In this document: in pieces, positions 15,119 through 24,573 of the stretch
How the letters are laid out: each line of letters opens with the position of its first letter
How positions within the stretch are numbered: the stretch's first letter is position 1
Assembly (NCBI RefSeq): GCF_011090185.1
Contig: NZ_JAAFGS010000003.1
Span: 1-64,000, forward strand
DNA from: Saccharibacillus alkalitolerans
GTDB lineage: Bacteria > Bacillota > Bacilli > Paenibacillales > Paenibacillaceae
Length of the DNA: 64,000 nucleotides
Direction: 5' to 3'
Notes under the pieces: model-generated
The model's input: the letters and a program-made list of their open reading frames with translations, nothing else
Database searches by the model: none
Told to the model about the DNA's origin: nothing
Program-made: the position numbers and the translations under genes

Positions 15119-17243
15119 TACCGGGCGTCCCGAGGACGCCGCAGAAGTCCCCAACAAGAAAGTGGCGCGAAGGCTGTTCCAATACGCCCTCCATGCCAAA
15201 GGCACATTCATCGCGGCCATTATCGCGCTGGCGATCGGCGTAGGCGCCGAGCTTGCCAGTCCGTTCATCGCCAAAATGATGATCGACGATCATATGATGG
15301 GGATCGAAAATCCGTACTACGAAACGACGGAAGCCGGCGACGGCACGGTCTCCTATCAAGGCTCTCAATATAAGCGCGGCGATCGCTTCACGGAAGGCGA
15401 GTCGCGCGGCGATGAGGTCCGTGTCCTGCAGGTCGGCCGCGGCTTCGTATTCGTCGATCAAGCCGTTGCCGTGCCGGAAGGCGACCGCAGCTTCGAAAAC
15501 GGCATGCTGACGATCCGGACGGCGGGCGGCACGGATACGTATCCGGCGCAGCGTCTGTCCAAGCAGGAGCTGTTCGATTTCTACGAACCCGAAATTCCGG
15601 GCATCGTGCAGTTGATCCTGCTCTACCTGCTGTTCCTCGCCGTCTCGATCGCGATGGAATTCGGCAAAACGTACTGGCTGCAGTCGTCGGCCAACCGCGT
15701 CATTCAGAAACTCCGGCTCGACTTGTACGCTCATATTCAGCGGCTGCCGGTTCACTTTTTCGACAATCTGCCGGCCGGCAAGGTCGTCTCGCGCGTAACC
15801 AACGACACGGAAGCGGTCAAAGATCTGTTTATCGCGGTACTGTCCAACTTTACGACGGGCATCGTCTACATCACCGGCATCTACGTCGCCCTGTTCATTC
15901 TCGATCCGCGCCTGGCGGCGGTCTCGCTGTTCATCGTGCCGCTGATCGTGCTGTGGATCTATCTGTATCGCAAAGTCGCGACCAAATATAACACGATTAT
16001 CCGTTCCCGCCTCAGCGAGCTGAACGCGATCATCAACGAATCCATTCAGGGCATGTCGATCATTCGCGTGTTCCGCCGGGAAAAGCAGACGCGTCAGGAA
16101 TTCGAAGAGCTGAACGGCGACTATCTGAAGCATCAGAACAGAATGCTCAATCTGAACTCGTTCACTTCGCATAACCTGGTCAACGTGCTGCGCAATATTT
16201 CGTTTACCGTCGTGATCTGGTACTTCGGGTCTTCGACGATCGACGGCGCGGCTTCCATTATCTCGCTCGGAGCGCTGTACGCGTTCGTCGATATTCTGGG
16301 CCGCCTGTTCCAGCCGATTACCGGCATGGTCAATCAGCTCGCCGTGCTCGACTCCGCCATGGTCTCGGCCGGCCGCGTGTTCAAACTGCTGGACGAACCG
16401 GGCGAGAACGTAACGGACGGCGGCATGCCGCGTTACAAAGGCGACGTCAAGTTCGACAGCGTCTCGTTCGCGTATAAAAAAGATTTCGTGCTCAAAAACA
16501 TTTCGTTCGAAGCGAAGCAGGGGCAGACGGTCGCGCTGGTCGGCCATACGGGTTCCGGCAAAAGCTCGATCATCAATCTGCTGTTCCGCTTCTACGATCC
16601 TCAGAAGGGCAGCATCACGATCGACGGCCAGAGCGTGCGCGATCTGCCCAAGCAGCATATCCGCCAGCATATGGGCATCGTGCTGCAGGACCCTTATCTC
16701 TTTACCGGCACGATCGCGTCCAACGTCAGCCTGGGCGACGAACGGATCAGCCGCGAACGCGTCGAACGCGCGCTCCGTGAAGTCGGAGCCGACAAGATTC
16801 TCGCGGATCTGCCGGGCGGATTCGACGAACCCGTCGTGGAAAAAGGCAGCACGCTGTCCGCGGGACAGCGCCAGCTGATCTCGTTCGCCCGCGCGCTTGC
16901 GTTCGACCCGGCGATTCTGATTCTTGACGAAGCGACGGCCAATATCGACACCGAGACCGAGGCGCTCATCCAATCCGCCTTGAACGTGCTCAAGCAGGGC
17001 CGGACGACGTTCGTCATCGCGCACCGGCTGTCTACGATCCGCAGCGCCGATCAGATCCTGGTGCTTCATCGCGGAGAAATCGTCGAACGCGGCGATCACG
17101 ACGAACTGATGGCCCTCGGCGGCCGCTACTTCCAGATGTATCAGCTGCAGCAGGGCGGCGGCGATTCCATTACCCCGGTAACGGGCAAACCGGAATCCGG
17201 ATTCGAAGCCCGGCCCGTTTTCGGCGGAGCCGGCGGCGATTAA
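15108..17243 (+). CDS. bmrD: Heterodimeric ABC multidrug exporter subunit BmrD
   Basis: Partner of BmrC (B. subtilis BmrD/YheH). The 711-residue protein has six membrane helices. Between helices 1 and 2 is a hydrophilic insert of about 95 residues (roughly 65-160), matching the extracellular domain known in BmrD. The ATPase domain has Walker A GHTGSGKSS near 480, signature LSAGQRQL near 580, and Walker B ILILDEATANID near 602. The catalytic Glu is intact here, unlike in BmrC. A Gly/Pro-rich tail ends the protein. AGGAGG lies inside the bmrC 3' end. Together the pair should export drugs; the substrate is unknown. Confidence 0.93.
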   Translation: METNTGRPEDAAEVPNKKVARRLFQYALHAKGTFIAAIIALAIGVGAELASPFIAKMMIDDHMMGIENPYYETTEAGDGTVSYQGSQYKRGDRFTEGESRGDEVRVLQVGRGFVFVDQAVAVPEGDRSFENGMLTIRTAGGTDTYPAQRLSKQELFDFYEPEIPGIVQLILLYLLFLAVSIAMEFGKTYWLQSSANRVIQKLRLDLYAHIQRLPVHFFDNLPAGKVVSRVTNDTEAVKDLFIAVLSNFTTGIVYITGIYVALFILDPRLAAVSLFIVPLIVLWIYLYRKVATKYNTIIRSRLSELNAIINESIQGMSIIRVFRREKQTRQEFEELNGDYLKHQNRMLNLNSFTSHNLVNVLRNISFTVVIWYFGSSTIDGAASIISLGALYAFVDILGRLFQPITGMVNQLAVLDSAMVSAGRVFKLLDEPGENVTDGGMPRYKGDVKFDSVSFAYKKDFVLKNISFEAKQGQTVALVGHTGSGKSSIINLLFRFYDPQKGSITIDGQSVRDLPKQHIRQHMGIVLQDPYLFTGTIASNVSLGDERISRERVERALREVGADKILADLPGGFDEPVVEKGSTLSAGQRQLISFARALAFDPAILILDEATANIDTETEALIQSALNVLKQGRTTFVIAHRLSTIRSADQILVLHRGEIVERGDHDELMALGGRYFQMYQLQQGGGDSITPVTGKPESGFEARPVFGGAGGD

Positions 17244-17316
17244 TAACCCCGTTCTTCCTTTTCGTTTTTCGATCGCGGCCGACGGACAAGCGAAATCTTC
17301 CGCCGGTTTTCGCCGC

Positions 17317-17354
17317 AAAAAAAAGAGCGCCCCTCTTGGGGACGCTCTTTTTTT
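17317..17354. terminator. Bidirectional intrinsic terminator
   Basis: A stem around AAAAAAAGAGCG and CGCTCTTTTTTT, with a CCCCTCTTGGGG centre. It separates the convergent bmrD and SLH-protein genes. Confidence 0.9.
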
Positions 17355-17366
17355 GATCCGGAATTT

Positions 17367-18299
17367 TTATTTCAACAATTTCGCGTCGCTGCCGCCCGTC
17401 TTCCCGCCGATCTGCTCCGCTACGACTTCGGTATACGTGCCGGTCAGATACGTCGAAGCTTCCGCTTCCGTGATAACCTGCGGATACATCATGCCCGGTT
17501 CCGGCGCGGTCACCGTGTACCGGATAACCGCTTTGCCGTCTTCGATGGCCACGTCGTTGATTTTCAGTCCGTAACCCGGGTTCGGCAGTGACGCTTTCAG
17601 CGTCGCTTTCACTCGTCCGTCCGCTTCCTGGGTCGTCGTCACCGTCACATCGTTCGCCTCCGATCCGTCTTCGGCTCCGCCTCCGACGTTATTGATGAAT
17701 TCAACCGCATTATACACCATTTCCGCCGCTTCCATCCGGGTAATCGGCTCCTGCGGACGGAATTCGCCGAGTGTCGGCGAGATAATGCGCATATTGCCGA
17801 GCGTCTGGACCGCGTTCATGCCGCTGTCGCTGAATTCGTCTTCGTCTTCGAAAGCCAAGTACATTTTGGTTGTCGGATACTGCCCGGTCGTGTTGATGCC
17901 TTCGAGCAGAAGGCTGGCGAATGCCTCGCGGGTAATCTTCGCGCCCACCGGGTCGGACTTGGTGACCGTTTCGATGCCGCTCTGCAGCGCCGCTTCGTAT
18001 GCCGGAGCGTACCAGGCATCGTTATTGAAAGACTTGCTTGGCGTATGATCGACGTCCGAAGCGGCTTTCATGTCAAAGGCGTTGACGATCAGCTGGATCG
18101 CTTGGGCATTGGTCAGATCGAGCGACGGAGCGAACAGATCGGAGCCGACTCCTTTCATAATGCCTTTTTGCTGCAGAGATTCCGCAATTTTGGCATTTTC
18201 CGCACCGGTCACGTCGCTGAATGCGGATGCCGAAGCGGCGAACGCGAACGACCCGGCCATCATCAGGGCCGCACAAGCTTTTACCGTCTTTTTCATCAT
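17367..18299 (-). CDS. Secreted SLH-domain protein with PrcB-like C-terminus
   Basis: The 310-residue protein has a clear signal peptide (MMKKTVKACAALMMAGSFAF, cleavage near ASA at about 26). One to three degenerate S-layer homology repeats follow at roughly 28-205 (FSDV, ITREAFASLLL, ITRMEAAEMVYNAV). SLH repeats bind pyruvylated cell-wall polymers, so it is probably anchored on the cell surface. The last 100 residues are beta-rich, with NPGYGLKINDV and YTVTAPEPGMMYPQVIT, resembling the PrcB C-terminal (protease-inhibitor-like) domain. The ribosome binding site GAGGTGAAGGT serves either of two adjacent ATGs. The exact role is unknown. Confidence 0.8.
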   Translation of the reverse strand: MMKKTVKACAALMMAGSFAFAASASAFSDVTGAENAKIAESLQQKGIMKGVGSDLFAPSLDLTNAQAIQLIVNAFDMKAASDVDHTPSKSFNNDAWYAPAYEAALQSGIETVTKSDPVGAKITREAFASLLLEGINTTGQYPTTKMYLAFEDEDEFSDSGMNAVQTLGNMRIISPTLGEFRPQEPITRMEAAEMVYNAVEFINNVGGGAEDGSEANDVTVTTTQEADGRVKATLKASLPNPGYGLKINDVAIEDGKAVIRYTVTAPEPGMMYPQVITEAEASTYLTGTYTEVVAEQIGGKTGGSDAKLLK

Positions 18300-18443
18300 A
18301 CCTTCACCTCTTCTATAATTTCGTTTTCACCCTTCCAGACGGAGGGGACCCGCAAAAGGTTGCAGTACGGTTCGAATCGGGCAAAAGAGGCGAAGCATCG
18401 GCAGAAACCCGCCGGGCGGATATCGCAGTGCCCCGGTTCCTTC

Positions 18444-20132
18444 TCAAATTTCTTCCGGAGAACGGATGCCGAGCAGATCGAGCGCCCACCGCAATCGCTG
18501 CGCGGTCAGTCTGGCGAGTTCCAGCCGCACTTCGCGGTCGACGGATTCGGCGGTCAGCACTTTGTTGTGATGATAGAAACGGTTGAACAACTTGGACAGG
18601 TCCAGCGCGTAGCGCGCGATAACGGAAGGTTCATGCCGCTGCAGCCCGCGCCGCAGTTCCGACGGATGATCGCCCAGCCGCTTCAGCAGTTCCCAGGAAG
18701 CTTCGTCCCACACGTAAGTTTCGGCCGCCGCTTTTCCCGCAGCTTCCGCGCCGGCTTGCCCCGCTCCCGCTTTGCGAAGAACGCTGCGCGCTCTCGCATG
18801 CGTGTACTGCACGTAAGGGCCGGTCTCTCCTTCGAACTGCACCGCTTCTTCCAGCGAAAAATCGATCTCGCCGATGCGGTTGTTTTTCAGATCCCCGAAA
18901 ATGATCGCGCCGATCCCTACCGCCTCGGCGACGGCTTCCCGCTGCGCCAGCTGCGGGTTTTTCGCTTCTATTATAGAGGCCGCGCGCGATACGGCTTCGT
19001 CCAGCACCTCCTCCAGGAATACGACTTTGCCCCGGCGGGTCGACATTTTTTTGCCCTCGAATTTCATCAGGCCGAACGGAATATGCAGACAGGCGTCCGC
19101 CCATTCGCGGCCCATTTTTTTTAACACGGCGAAGACTTGACGGAAATGCAGCGACTGTTCCGCGCCGACGACGTACAGCAGCTTCTCCGCGCCGAGCACG
19201 TCATGGCGGTAAACGGCGGTAGCGAGATCGCGGGTCGGATAAATGGTCGTGCCGTCGGATTTCAGAATCAGGCAGGGCGGCATCTCCTCGTCGTCGAGCC
19301 GTACCACCTGCGCCCCCTCGCTTTCCTCGAGCAGTCCTTTCTGCCGAAGCTCCTCCACGACGGCGCCCATTTTGTCGTTGTAGAAGCTTTCGCCGAGCAC
19401 CTTATCGAACGAGACGCCCAGACGCTCGTACATCCGGTCGAACTCCGCAAGGCTAACGTCGACGAAGTACTTCCACAGCCGCAGCGCCTCCTCGTCGCCT
19501 CCTTCCAACTTTTTGAACCAGTCGCGCGCTTCGGTCTCGAGCGTAGGATCGCTCTCGGCTTCGTCATGGAAACGGACATACAGATCGAGCGATTCGCGAA
19601 TCGGCGCAGCCTTCAACTTCCGCTCGTCTCCCCAGCGCTTGTAAGCCGTGATCTGCTTGCCGAACTGGGTGCCCCAATCGCCGAGGTGGTTGACGCTGAT
19701 CGGGTTATGCCCCGCCGCGGCGTACATTCGGTACAGCGCCGCCCCGATCACGGTCGAACGCAGATGCCCGACGCCGAACGGCTTGGCGATGTTGGGCGAA
19801 GACAGGTCGATCACTACCGTTTCTCCGCTCTGTTCGACCGGCCGGACTTCGGCTTCCTCCATCAGCGATGCCGCATGCGCCGAACGGTCGAGCCGGAAGT
19901 TCAGATAAGGCCCGGCCGCGGAGGCTTCCACGCCTTCAAGCCCGAACCGTTCCGAAAGCTCCGACGATATCTGCTGCGGAGCTTTCCGCCATGCCTTGGC
20001 CAGCGCGAAACACGGAAACGCCGCGTCTCCCAGTTTCGGATCCGGCGGCAGCTCCAGCATCGGTTCCGCCGTTCCGGGCTCCCACTCCAGCAGCGCGTCG
20101 AGCGCCGCCGCTATTTTCGATAAACTCATCAT
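18444..20132 (-). CDS. argS: Arginyl-tRNA synthetase
   Basis: Class I synthetase charging tRNA-Arg. The 562-residue protein has the N-terminal additional domain (1-100). The catalytic core carries the HIGH-type motif in PFGVGHLRS near 120 and the KMSTR loop near 365. A C-terminal DALR anticodon-binding domain contains the family-typical YVQYTHARARSVLRKAG. The end (LLGIRSPEEI) is close to the usual ERM-type terminus in place. GGAGG precedes two adjacent ATGs, and I use the first. The gene is preceded by a T-box leader, so its transcription should respond to uncharged tRNA-Arg. Confidence 0.97.
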   Translation of the reverse strand: MMSLSKIAAALDALLEWEPGTAEPMLELPPDPKLGDAAFPCFALAKAWRKAPQQISSELSERFGLEGVEASAAGPYLNFRLDRSAHAASLMEEAEVRPVEQSGETVVIDLSSPNIAKPFGVGHLRSTVIGAALYRMYAAAGHNPISVNHLGDWGTQFGKQITAYKRWGDERKLKAAPIRESLDLYVRFHDEAESDPTLETEARDWFKKLEGGDEEALRLWKYFVDVSLAEFDRMYERLGVSFDKVLGESFYNDKMGAVVEELRQKGLLEESEGAQVVRLDDEEMPPCLILKSDGTTIYPTRDLATAVYRHDVLGAEKLLYVVGAEQSLHFRQVFAVLKKMGREWADACLHIPFGLMKFEGKKMSTRRGKVVFLEEVLDEAVSRAASIIEAKNPQLAQREAVAEAVGIGAIIFGDLKNNRIGEIDFSLEEAVQFEGETGPYVQYTHARARSVLRKAGAGQAGAEAAGKAAAETYVWDEASWELLKRLGDHPSELRRGLQRHEPSVIARYALDLSKLFNRFYHHNKVLTAESVDREVRLELARLTAQRLRWALDLLGIRSPEEI

Positions 20133-20192
20133 TCGTTCCTCCCCGTTATGGTTGCCGTTTTCACAATCTGCTTGTTCAGGCGCAGGAGTACG

Positions 20193-20489
20193 TCAAAAAG
20201 CCCTCGCCTCATAAAGAGACGAGAGCTTTTCGGTCCCGCGGTACCACTCTTATAGCCCGGTGTCGTTTTCGCGAAAAAAACGGGCGCGGGCCTCTCGAGC
20301 GGCGGTAACGGCGCCGTGACCGGACGATTCTACGCGGAAAGTCGCCGGAAGCGCAACTTCGTTCGAACCGCCGTCTCCCGGGTGCGCTTCTCCGAAGGTC
20401 GCGGCGCCGGCTTCCACTCTCCCGGCTCGCTGCTGCCGCTGACTCTGCTTCGGATACTCTCCCGTTCGTTGACGTTCTCGATGGGTCTT
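20193..20489 (-). ncRNA. T-box riboswitch leader of argS
   Basis: The minus-strand sequence AGAGTGGTACCGCGG (20236-20250) is the conserved T-box that pairs with the tRNA acceptor end. It is followed by a terminator with a 12-14-bp imperfect stem and a T run (20193-20230). Upstream lies about 240 bases of structured leader with AGAGTGGAAGCCGG-like stem I features. GAAGCGCACC near 20384-20393 could be the specifier loop with an Arg codon CGC, but I am unsure of that. A promoter sits at 20496-20524. Confidence 0.88.
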
Positions 20490-20495
20490 TCCGTC

Positions 20496-20524
20496 ATTAT
20501 AGGGAATTGTCAGCCGGGAAGCAA
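20496..20524 (-). promoter_or_regulatory. argS promoter
   Basis: -35 TTGCTT (20519-20524), 17 bases, -10 TATAAT (20496-20501). It reads into the T-box leader. The rest of the interval to 20714 shows no gene. Confidence 0.7.
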
Positions 20525-20714
20525 GCCATCTTCCCTCTTTTTGTCCCTGTCCCTTTCTTTTCTCCTTTTTTTCGACAATTCTCATTTTTTTGCCAGCTTG
20601 AACGCTTTAACGGATTCAATGCTTTGCCAGCTGTTTAATCAATAAAGCGTAATGCTCCCCGCTTGCTTTTTTCGGGGAATTCCGTTCATTTTCCAACAAG
20701 GAGGAATCATCGAT

Positions 20715-22046
20715 TTGAAATCCACACGCTTCTTCAGTCCTCTATGGCTCCTTACGGCGGCGCTGCTGCTGCTCGTAACCGCCTGCACGCCCGAATCGCG
20801 TTCCTCTAACGGAGCGCCCGCAGCCGGAACGAACGACGACGGAAGCGCGACCGAGAAAGTCACGATCGACTTCTGGACGTTCTGGGGTTCCGAGACCCGC
20901 CGTCCGATCATCGAAAAAATCATCGAAGACTTCAATCAATCGCAGGACCGGATCGTCGTCAAGCATACATACCTGCCATTCGGGGATATCTGGACGAAAA
21001 ACCTGGCTTCGATCGCCGCCGGCAATCCGGCCGACGTCATCATCAACGACTACGCCGACGTCAACCTGCGTGCCAGCAAAAATCAGAACACCAATCTGTC
21101 CGAATATTTGAGCCAAGACGATATTGAAAAGCAGTTTTATCCGGAATTGTGGAAAAACGTGCTGTACAACGATGAGGCGTACGCGCTTCCGTTCAATACC
21201 GATACCCGCCTGCTCTACTACAACAAGGAAGCGTTCCGCGAAGCCGGCCTCGATCCCGAGCAGCCGCCTCAGACTTGGGAGCAGCTTGAAGAATACGCGA
21301 AGAAGCTGGACAAGAAAACAGGCAGCCAGTACGACCGCGTCGGCTTCTACCCGCTGTGGGGCGATTTCGGCGTCGACAGCTGGCTGATCAACGGCGACGG
21401 CGGAAACGGCTACTTTAACGAAAACGACGAAACAAGCATCAATACGCCGGGCAAAGTGTCCACGCTCGAATGGCTGAAATCTTGGCAGGACCGCCTGGGC
21501 CGCCAGACGGTGGACGCGATGAAAGCCGACTTCGGCAGCGGGGTGAGCGATCCGTTCATTTCCGGCAAAGTCGCCATGTATATTCAGACCGGCACGTATA
21601 ATACGCAAATCGAAGAATTCGGTCAAGACCTCGACATCGGCGTAGCGCCGATTCCGGAACGCGAAGAAGGTTCGGGCCATTGGAGCAGCGGCGGCGGTTT
21701 CGTCGTCGAAATTCCGAAGGGCGCCAAACATCCGGACGAAGCATGGGAATTCATGAAATATTTGACCGGCGTCGACGCGCAGAAGTACTGGGCGCTCAAA
21801 AACTTCGACAATGTGGCGAATATCGAAGCGGCCGAAGATCCGGAAGCGAACGAAAACGCGGTCTATAAAGCTTCGGTCGAAAATCTGGCGAATACGAAAG
21901 TGTTCCAGGTCCCGCTCAGCGCTTCCGGCTACAAAGATCTGATCAACCCGCATATGGACGCCGTGTTCCTGGGCAAAGAAACGCCCGAACAAGCGCTTCA
22001 AGGGGCAGAAAAAGACGTTCAAGCCTTGATGTCGAAAAGCAAGTAA
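20715..22046 (+). CDS. Extracellular solute-binding lipoprotein of a sugar ABC importer
   Basis: Family 1 (MalE-like) substrate-binding protein that would deliver an oligosaccharide or sugar to the two permeases downstream. The frame is open from 20652, but AAGGAGG fits the TTG at 20715. That gives MKSTRFFSPLWLL... with a lipobox LVTAC near residues 18-22, so it is a lipoprotein. The mature 420 residues show FWTFWGSETRRPIIEKIIEDF and the YYNKEAFREAGLDPEQPP hinge segment typical of this family. The ligand cannot be deduced. It is the first gene of a three-gene operon. Confidence 0.92.
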   Translation: MKSTRFFSPLWLLTAALLLLVTACTPESRSSNGAPAAGTNDDGSATEKVTIDFWTFWGSETRRPIIEKIIEDFNQSQDRIVVKHTYLPFGDIWTKNLASIAAGNPADVIINDYADVNLRASKNQNTNLSEYLSQDDIEKQFYPELWKNVLYNDEAYALPFNTDTRLLYYNKEAFREAGLDPEQPPQTWEQLEEYAKKLDKKTGSQYDRVGFYPLWGDFGVDSWLINGDGGNGYFNENDETSINTPGKVSTLEWLKSWQDRLGRQTVDAMKADFGSGVSDPFISGKVAMYIQTGTYNTQIEEFGQDLDIGVAPIPEREEGSGHWSSGGGFVVEIPKGAKHPDEAWEFMKYLTGVDAQKYWALKNFDNVANIEAAEDPEANENAVYKASVENLANTKVFQVPLSASGYKDLINPHMDAVFLGKETPEQALQGAEKDVQALMSKSK

Positions 22047-22137
22047 CGTTAAGCAGACTTCGCCGCCCGGCACGATGGGAGCCGCTCCGGTCTTTACCGG
22101 TACGCGGCTCCTTACCCTTTTATAAAGGAGGTCCGTC

Positions 22138-23085
22138 ATGAAAACGAACGCGGAAACGCTGACGCAAAAAAAGAAAAGAAAGAAGCTGTCCCCGCTCGCG
22201 CGCCGAGAGGAGCTTCAAGGTTATCTGTTTATTTTGCCCTGGCTGGTCGGTTTGTTCGGCATTACGCTGTTCCCGATGCTGTTCTCGCTGTACGGAAGCT
22301 TTACCAATTACGACGTGACGTCGCGGATGGATTTTATCGGTCTTCGCAATTACACGCGCATGTTCGCAAGCGATCCCCTTTTCTGGAAGTCCCTCTACAA
22401 TACCCTGTATTACGTCGCCCTTATGGTGCCGTTGACCACGATCGGCTCCGTGCTGCTGGCGCTGATGCTGAACGAGCGGATCGCCGGCATGCGCGTATTT
22501 CGGACTATTTATTATTTGCCGGCCGTCCTTTCGGGCGTAGGCGTCTACTTTCTGTGGATCCAGCTGCTCAATCCGTCCAGCGGCCTGATCAATACGCTGC
22601 TCGGCTGGGTCGGCATTCCCGGTCCCGCCTGGCTCAGCGATCCGATGTGGACCAAGCCCGCGATCATTATGATGAAGCTGTGGGGCGTCGGAGGCGGCAT
22701 GCTGCTGTATCTGGCGAGTCTGCAGGGCGTTCCTTCGCAGCTGTACGAATCGGCCAAGCTGGACGGCGCGTCCGCTTTCCGGAGATTCTGGCATATCACG
22801 CTGCCGATGATCTCGCCGGTCATCTTTTTCGACGTGGTCACGAGCTTTATCGGCGGGTTCCAGATCTTCCAGGAAGGCTATGTCATGACCGACAGCGGCA
22901 ACGGAGGCCCGATGGGTTCTCTCTTGTTCTATAACCTGTACATGTGGAACCAGGCGTTCCAGCTGTTCGACATGGGCTACGCGATGGCGATGGCATGGGT
23001 GCTGTTCGTGATCGTGCTGCTGCTGACGCTGATCAACCTGCGGATGTCCCGGCGCTGGGTGTATTATGAAGGAGGCGAAGACTGA
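22138..23085 (+). CDS. Sugar ABC transporter permease (MalF/UgpA type)
   Basis: The 315-residue membrane protein has six predicted helices. Its permease loop (EAA motif region) reads YESAKLDGASAFRRFWHITLPMISP near 205-230, which contacts the ATPase. The N-terminus is basic and cytosolic (KKKRKKL). AAAGGAGG lies before the ATG. It overlaps the next permease gene by one base (TGATG), so the two are coupled. No ATPase gene is present here. CUT1 importers of Firmicutes commonly share a distant MsmX-type ATPase. Confidence 0.93.
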   Translation: MKTNAETLTQKKKRKKLSPLARREELQGYLFILPWLVGLFGITLFPMLFSLYGSFTNYDVTSRMDFIGLRNYTRMFASDPLFWKSLYNTLYYVALMVPLTTIGSVLLALMLNERIAGMRVFRTIYYLPAVLSGVGVYFLWIQLLNPSSGLINTLLGWVGIPGPAWLSDPMWTKPAIIMMKLWGVGGGMLLYLASLQGVPSQLYESAKLDGASAFRRFWHITLPMISPVIFFDVVTSFIGGFQIFQEGYVMTDSGNGGPMGSLLFYNLYMWNQAFQLFDMGYAMAMAWVLFVIVLLLTLINLRMSRRWVYYEGGED

Positions 23086-23987
23086 TGGACCGTCCCGTAC
23101 CGCCGGCTTCCGGCAGAGAAAATCAGGCTATCGACGCCCGCCGTATTCCCGCACGCCGGCGCCGCATCAAACCGAGCGAAGCGCTGCTCTTCGTTTTGCT
23201 GTCCGTAGGAAGCCTGCTGTTCCTGCTGCCCCTGTGGTGGATGATTTCCACCTCGCTCAAGTCGCCGCAGGAAATCGCGCAGTATCCGCCGACCTTCATT
23301 CCGAACGAATTTCATTTCGAGAACTATATCCACACTTGGCAGGCCGCTCCTTTTACGCTCTATGCGTTCAATACGCTGATGCTGGCCTTTTTCGCGGTCG
23401 TCGGCAATGTGGTCGTCAACTCGTTCATCGCCTACGGCTTTGCGCGCATCTCTTTCCGGGGCAAAAGATTATGGTTTTCCGTGCTGCTGGCGACGATGAT
23501 GATCCCCGGCTTCGTCACGCTGATTCCGCAGTACGTGCTGTTCTCCAAGCTGCACCTGGTAGGCACTTATTATCCGCTGATCATTCCGCAGTTTCTCGGC
23601 AGCGCCTTCTATATTTTCATGCTGCGGCAGTTCTACCTGAGCATCCCCAAAGAACTGAGCGAAGCGGCGAAAATCGACGGGGCGAACCATCTGTACATTT
23701 GGGCGCGGATCGTCATTCCCCTGTCCAAGCCCGCGCTGGCGGCCATTGCGATCTTCGCTTTCAACGGAGCCTGGAACGATTTTCTGGGTCCCCTGCTGTA
23801 TGTCAACGACGAGGTGCTGTACACGCTGCAGATCGGTCTCCAGTCGTTCCGCGGCAGCGTCCAGACGCAGTGGAACTATCTGATGGCCGGTTCGGTCATC
23901 GTGCTGCTGCCCGTCATCGTGCTGTTCTTCCTGTTCCAGAAATACTTTATCGAAGGCATGAACTTGACGGCGGGCACGAAAGGCTGA
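23085..23987 (+). CDS. Sugar ABC transporter permease (MalG/UgpE type)
   Basis: Second permease of the importer, 300 residues and six helices. The EAA loop is ELSEAAKIDGANHLYIWARI near 195-215, and the family C-terminus ends FFLFQKYFIEGMNLTAGTKG. The N-terminus is basic and Pro/Arg-rich. No hydrolase or regulator adjoins the operon that would reveal the substrate. A bidirectional terminator follows. Confidence 0.93.
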   Translation: MDRPVPPASGRENQAIDARRIPARRRRIKPSEALLFVLLSVGSLLFLLPLWWMISTSLKSPQEIAQYPPTFIPNEFHFENYIHTWQAAPFTLYAFNTLMLAFFAVVGNVVVNSFIAYGFARISFRGKRLWFSVLLATMMIPGFVTLIPQYVLFSKLHLVGTYYPLIIPQFLGSAFYIFMLRQFYLSIPKELSEAAKIDGANHLYIWARIVIPLSKPALAAIAIFAFNGAWNDFLGPLLYVNDEVLYTLQIGLQSFRGSVQTQWNYLMAGSVIVLLPVIVLFFLFQKYFIEGMNLTAGTKG

Positions 23988-24052
23988 TCCGAACGGGCGG
24001 AGGAATAATCGACGTCGGAAAGCCGTTCAAAAGCGCATCCGTTTCTCCGCAC

Positions 24053-24086
24053 AAAAAAGACCGTTCTCCGTGGAGAGCGGTCTTTT
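24053..24086. terminator. Bidirectional intrinsic terminator
   Basis: A stem AAAAGACCGTTCTCC with GAGAGCGGTCTTTT around a very short loop. It serves the sugar ABC operon and the convergent Cys-rich gene. Confidence 0.88.
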
Positions 24087-24117
24087 CGTATGTTCGGTCC
24101 TCTTGGGGAGAAGAGCG

Positions 24118-24462
24118 TTAAGCCGCTACCAGCATGCTGCGGCAGACGCGCGCGCATTCCTGGCAGACGCTTACGCATTCCTGGCAGTGTTCATGCGGGT
24201 GCTTCATGCACTCTTCGGCGCAGACGTCGCACGCTTTGGCGACCAGCTCGCAGATTTCGGCGACGAACGGACTGTTGCGCGTCATGGCCTGAACGGCCAT
24301 TGCGCACAGATCCGCGCATTCGCGGTCGAGACGCAGACATTCGCGAAGCTCGAAAATATCAAGGCCTTTAAGGCTCGAAACGTAGCTGGTATTGCAGACG
24401 TTCATGCAGCGGATGCAGGCGTCGATGCACTCTTTATATGTAGTCACGGTCACGTTTGTCAT
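24118..24462 (-). CDS. Cys-rich four-helix copper-storage-like protein
   Basis: The 114-residue protein has 16 cysteines, mostly in CxxxC or CxxC spacing along helices (CIDACIRCMNVC, CADLC, CDVCAEEC, CQECVSVCQECARVC), plus a KHPHEH segment. This is the four-helix-bundle copper-binding family (DUF326, related to Csp copper storage proteins), where inward-facing Cys bind many Cu(I) ions. There is no signal peptide, so it is cytosolic. GGGAGG lies about seven bases upstream of the ATG. It stands downstream of, and in the same direction as, the CobW-type GTPase, with a 111-base gap. Confidence 0.88.
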   Translation of the reverse strand: MTNVTVTTYKECIDACIRCMNVCNTSYVSSLKGLDIFELRECLRLDRECADLCAMAVQAMTRNSPFVAEICELVAKACDVCAEECMKHPHEHCQECVSVCQECARVCRSMLVAA

Positions 24463-24573
24463 GTCGTGTCCCTCCCGGTGTAATGTTAAGGCTTGTCGGC
24501 CTGTGATAATTAACTATTACCCGAAAGATGACAAAATTGAAACCGTTCTGACCTGTCTGCTCGCCCGCCCGGC

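Noticed and set aside
15102-17318. 738-codon minus-strand frame opposite bmrD.
   Set aside because: Mirror frame of the well-supported BmrD coding sequence, with Arg/Asp/His-rich low-sense composition.
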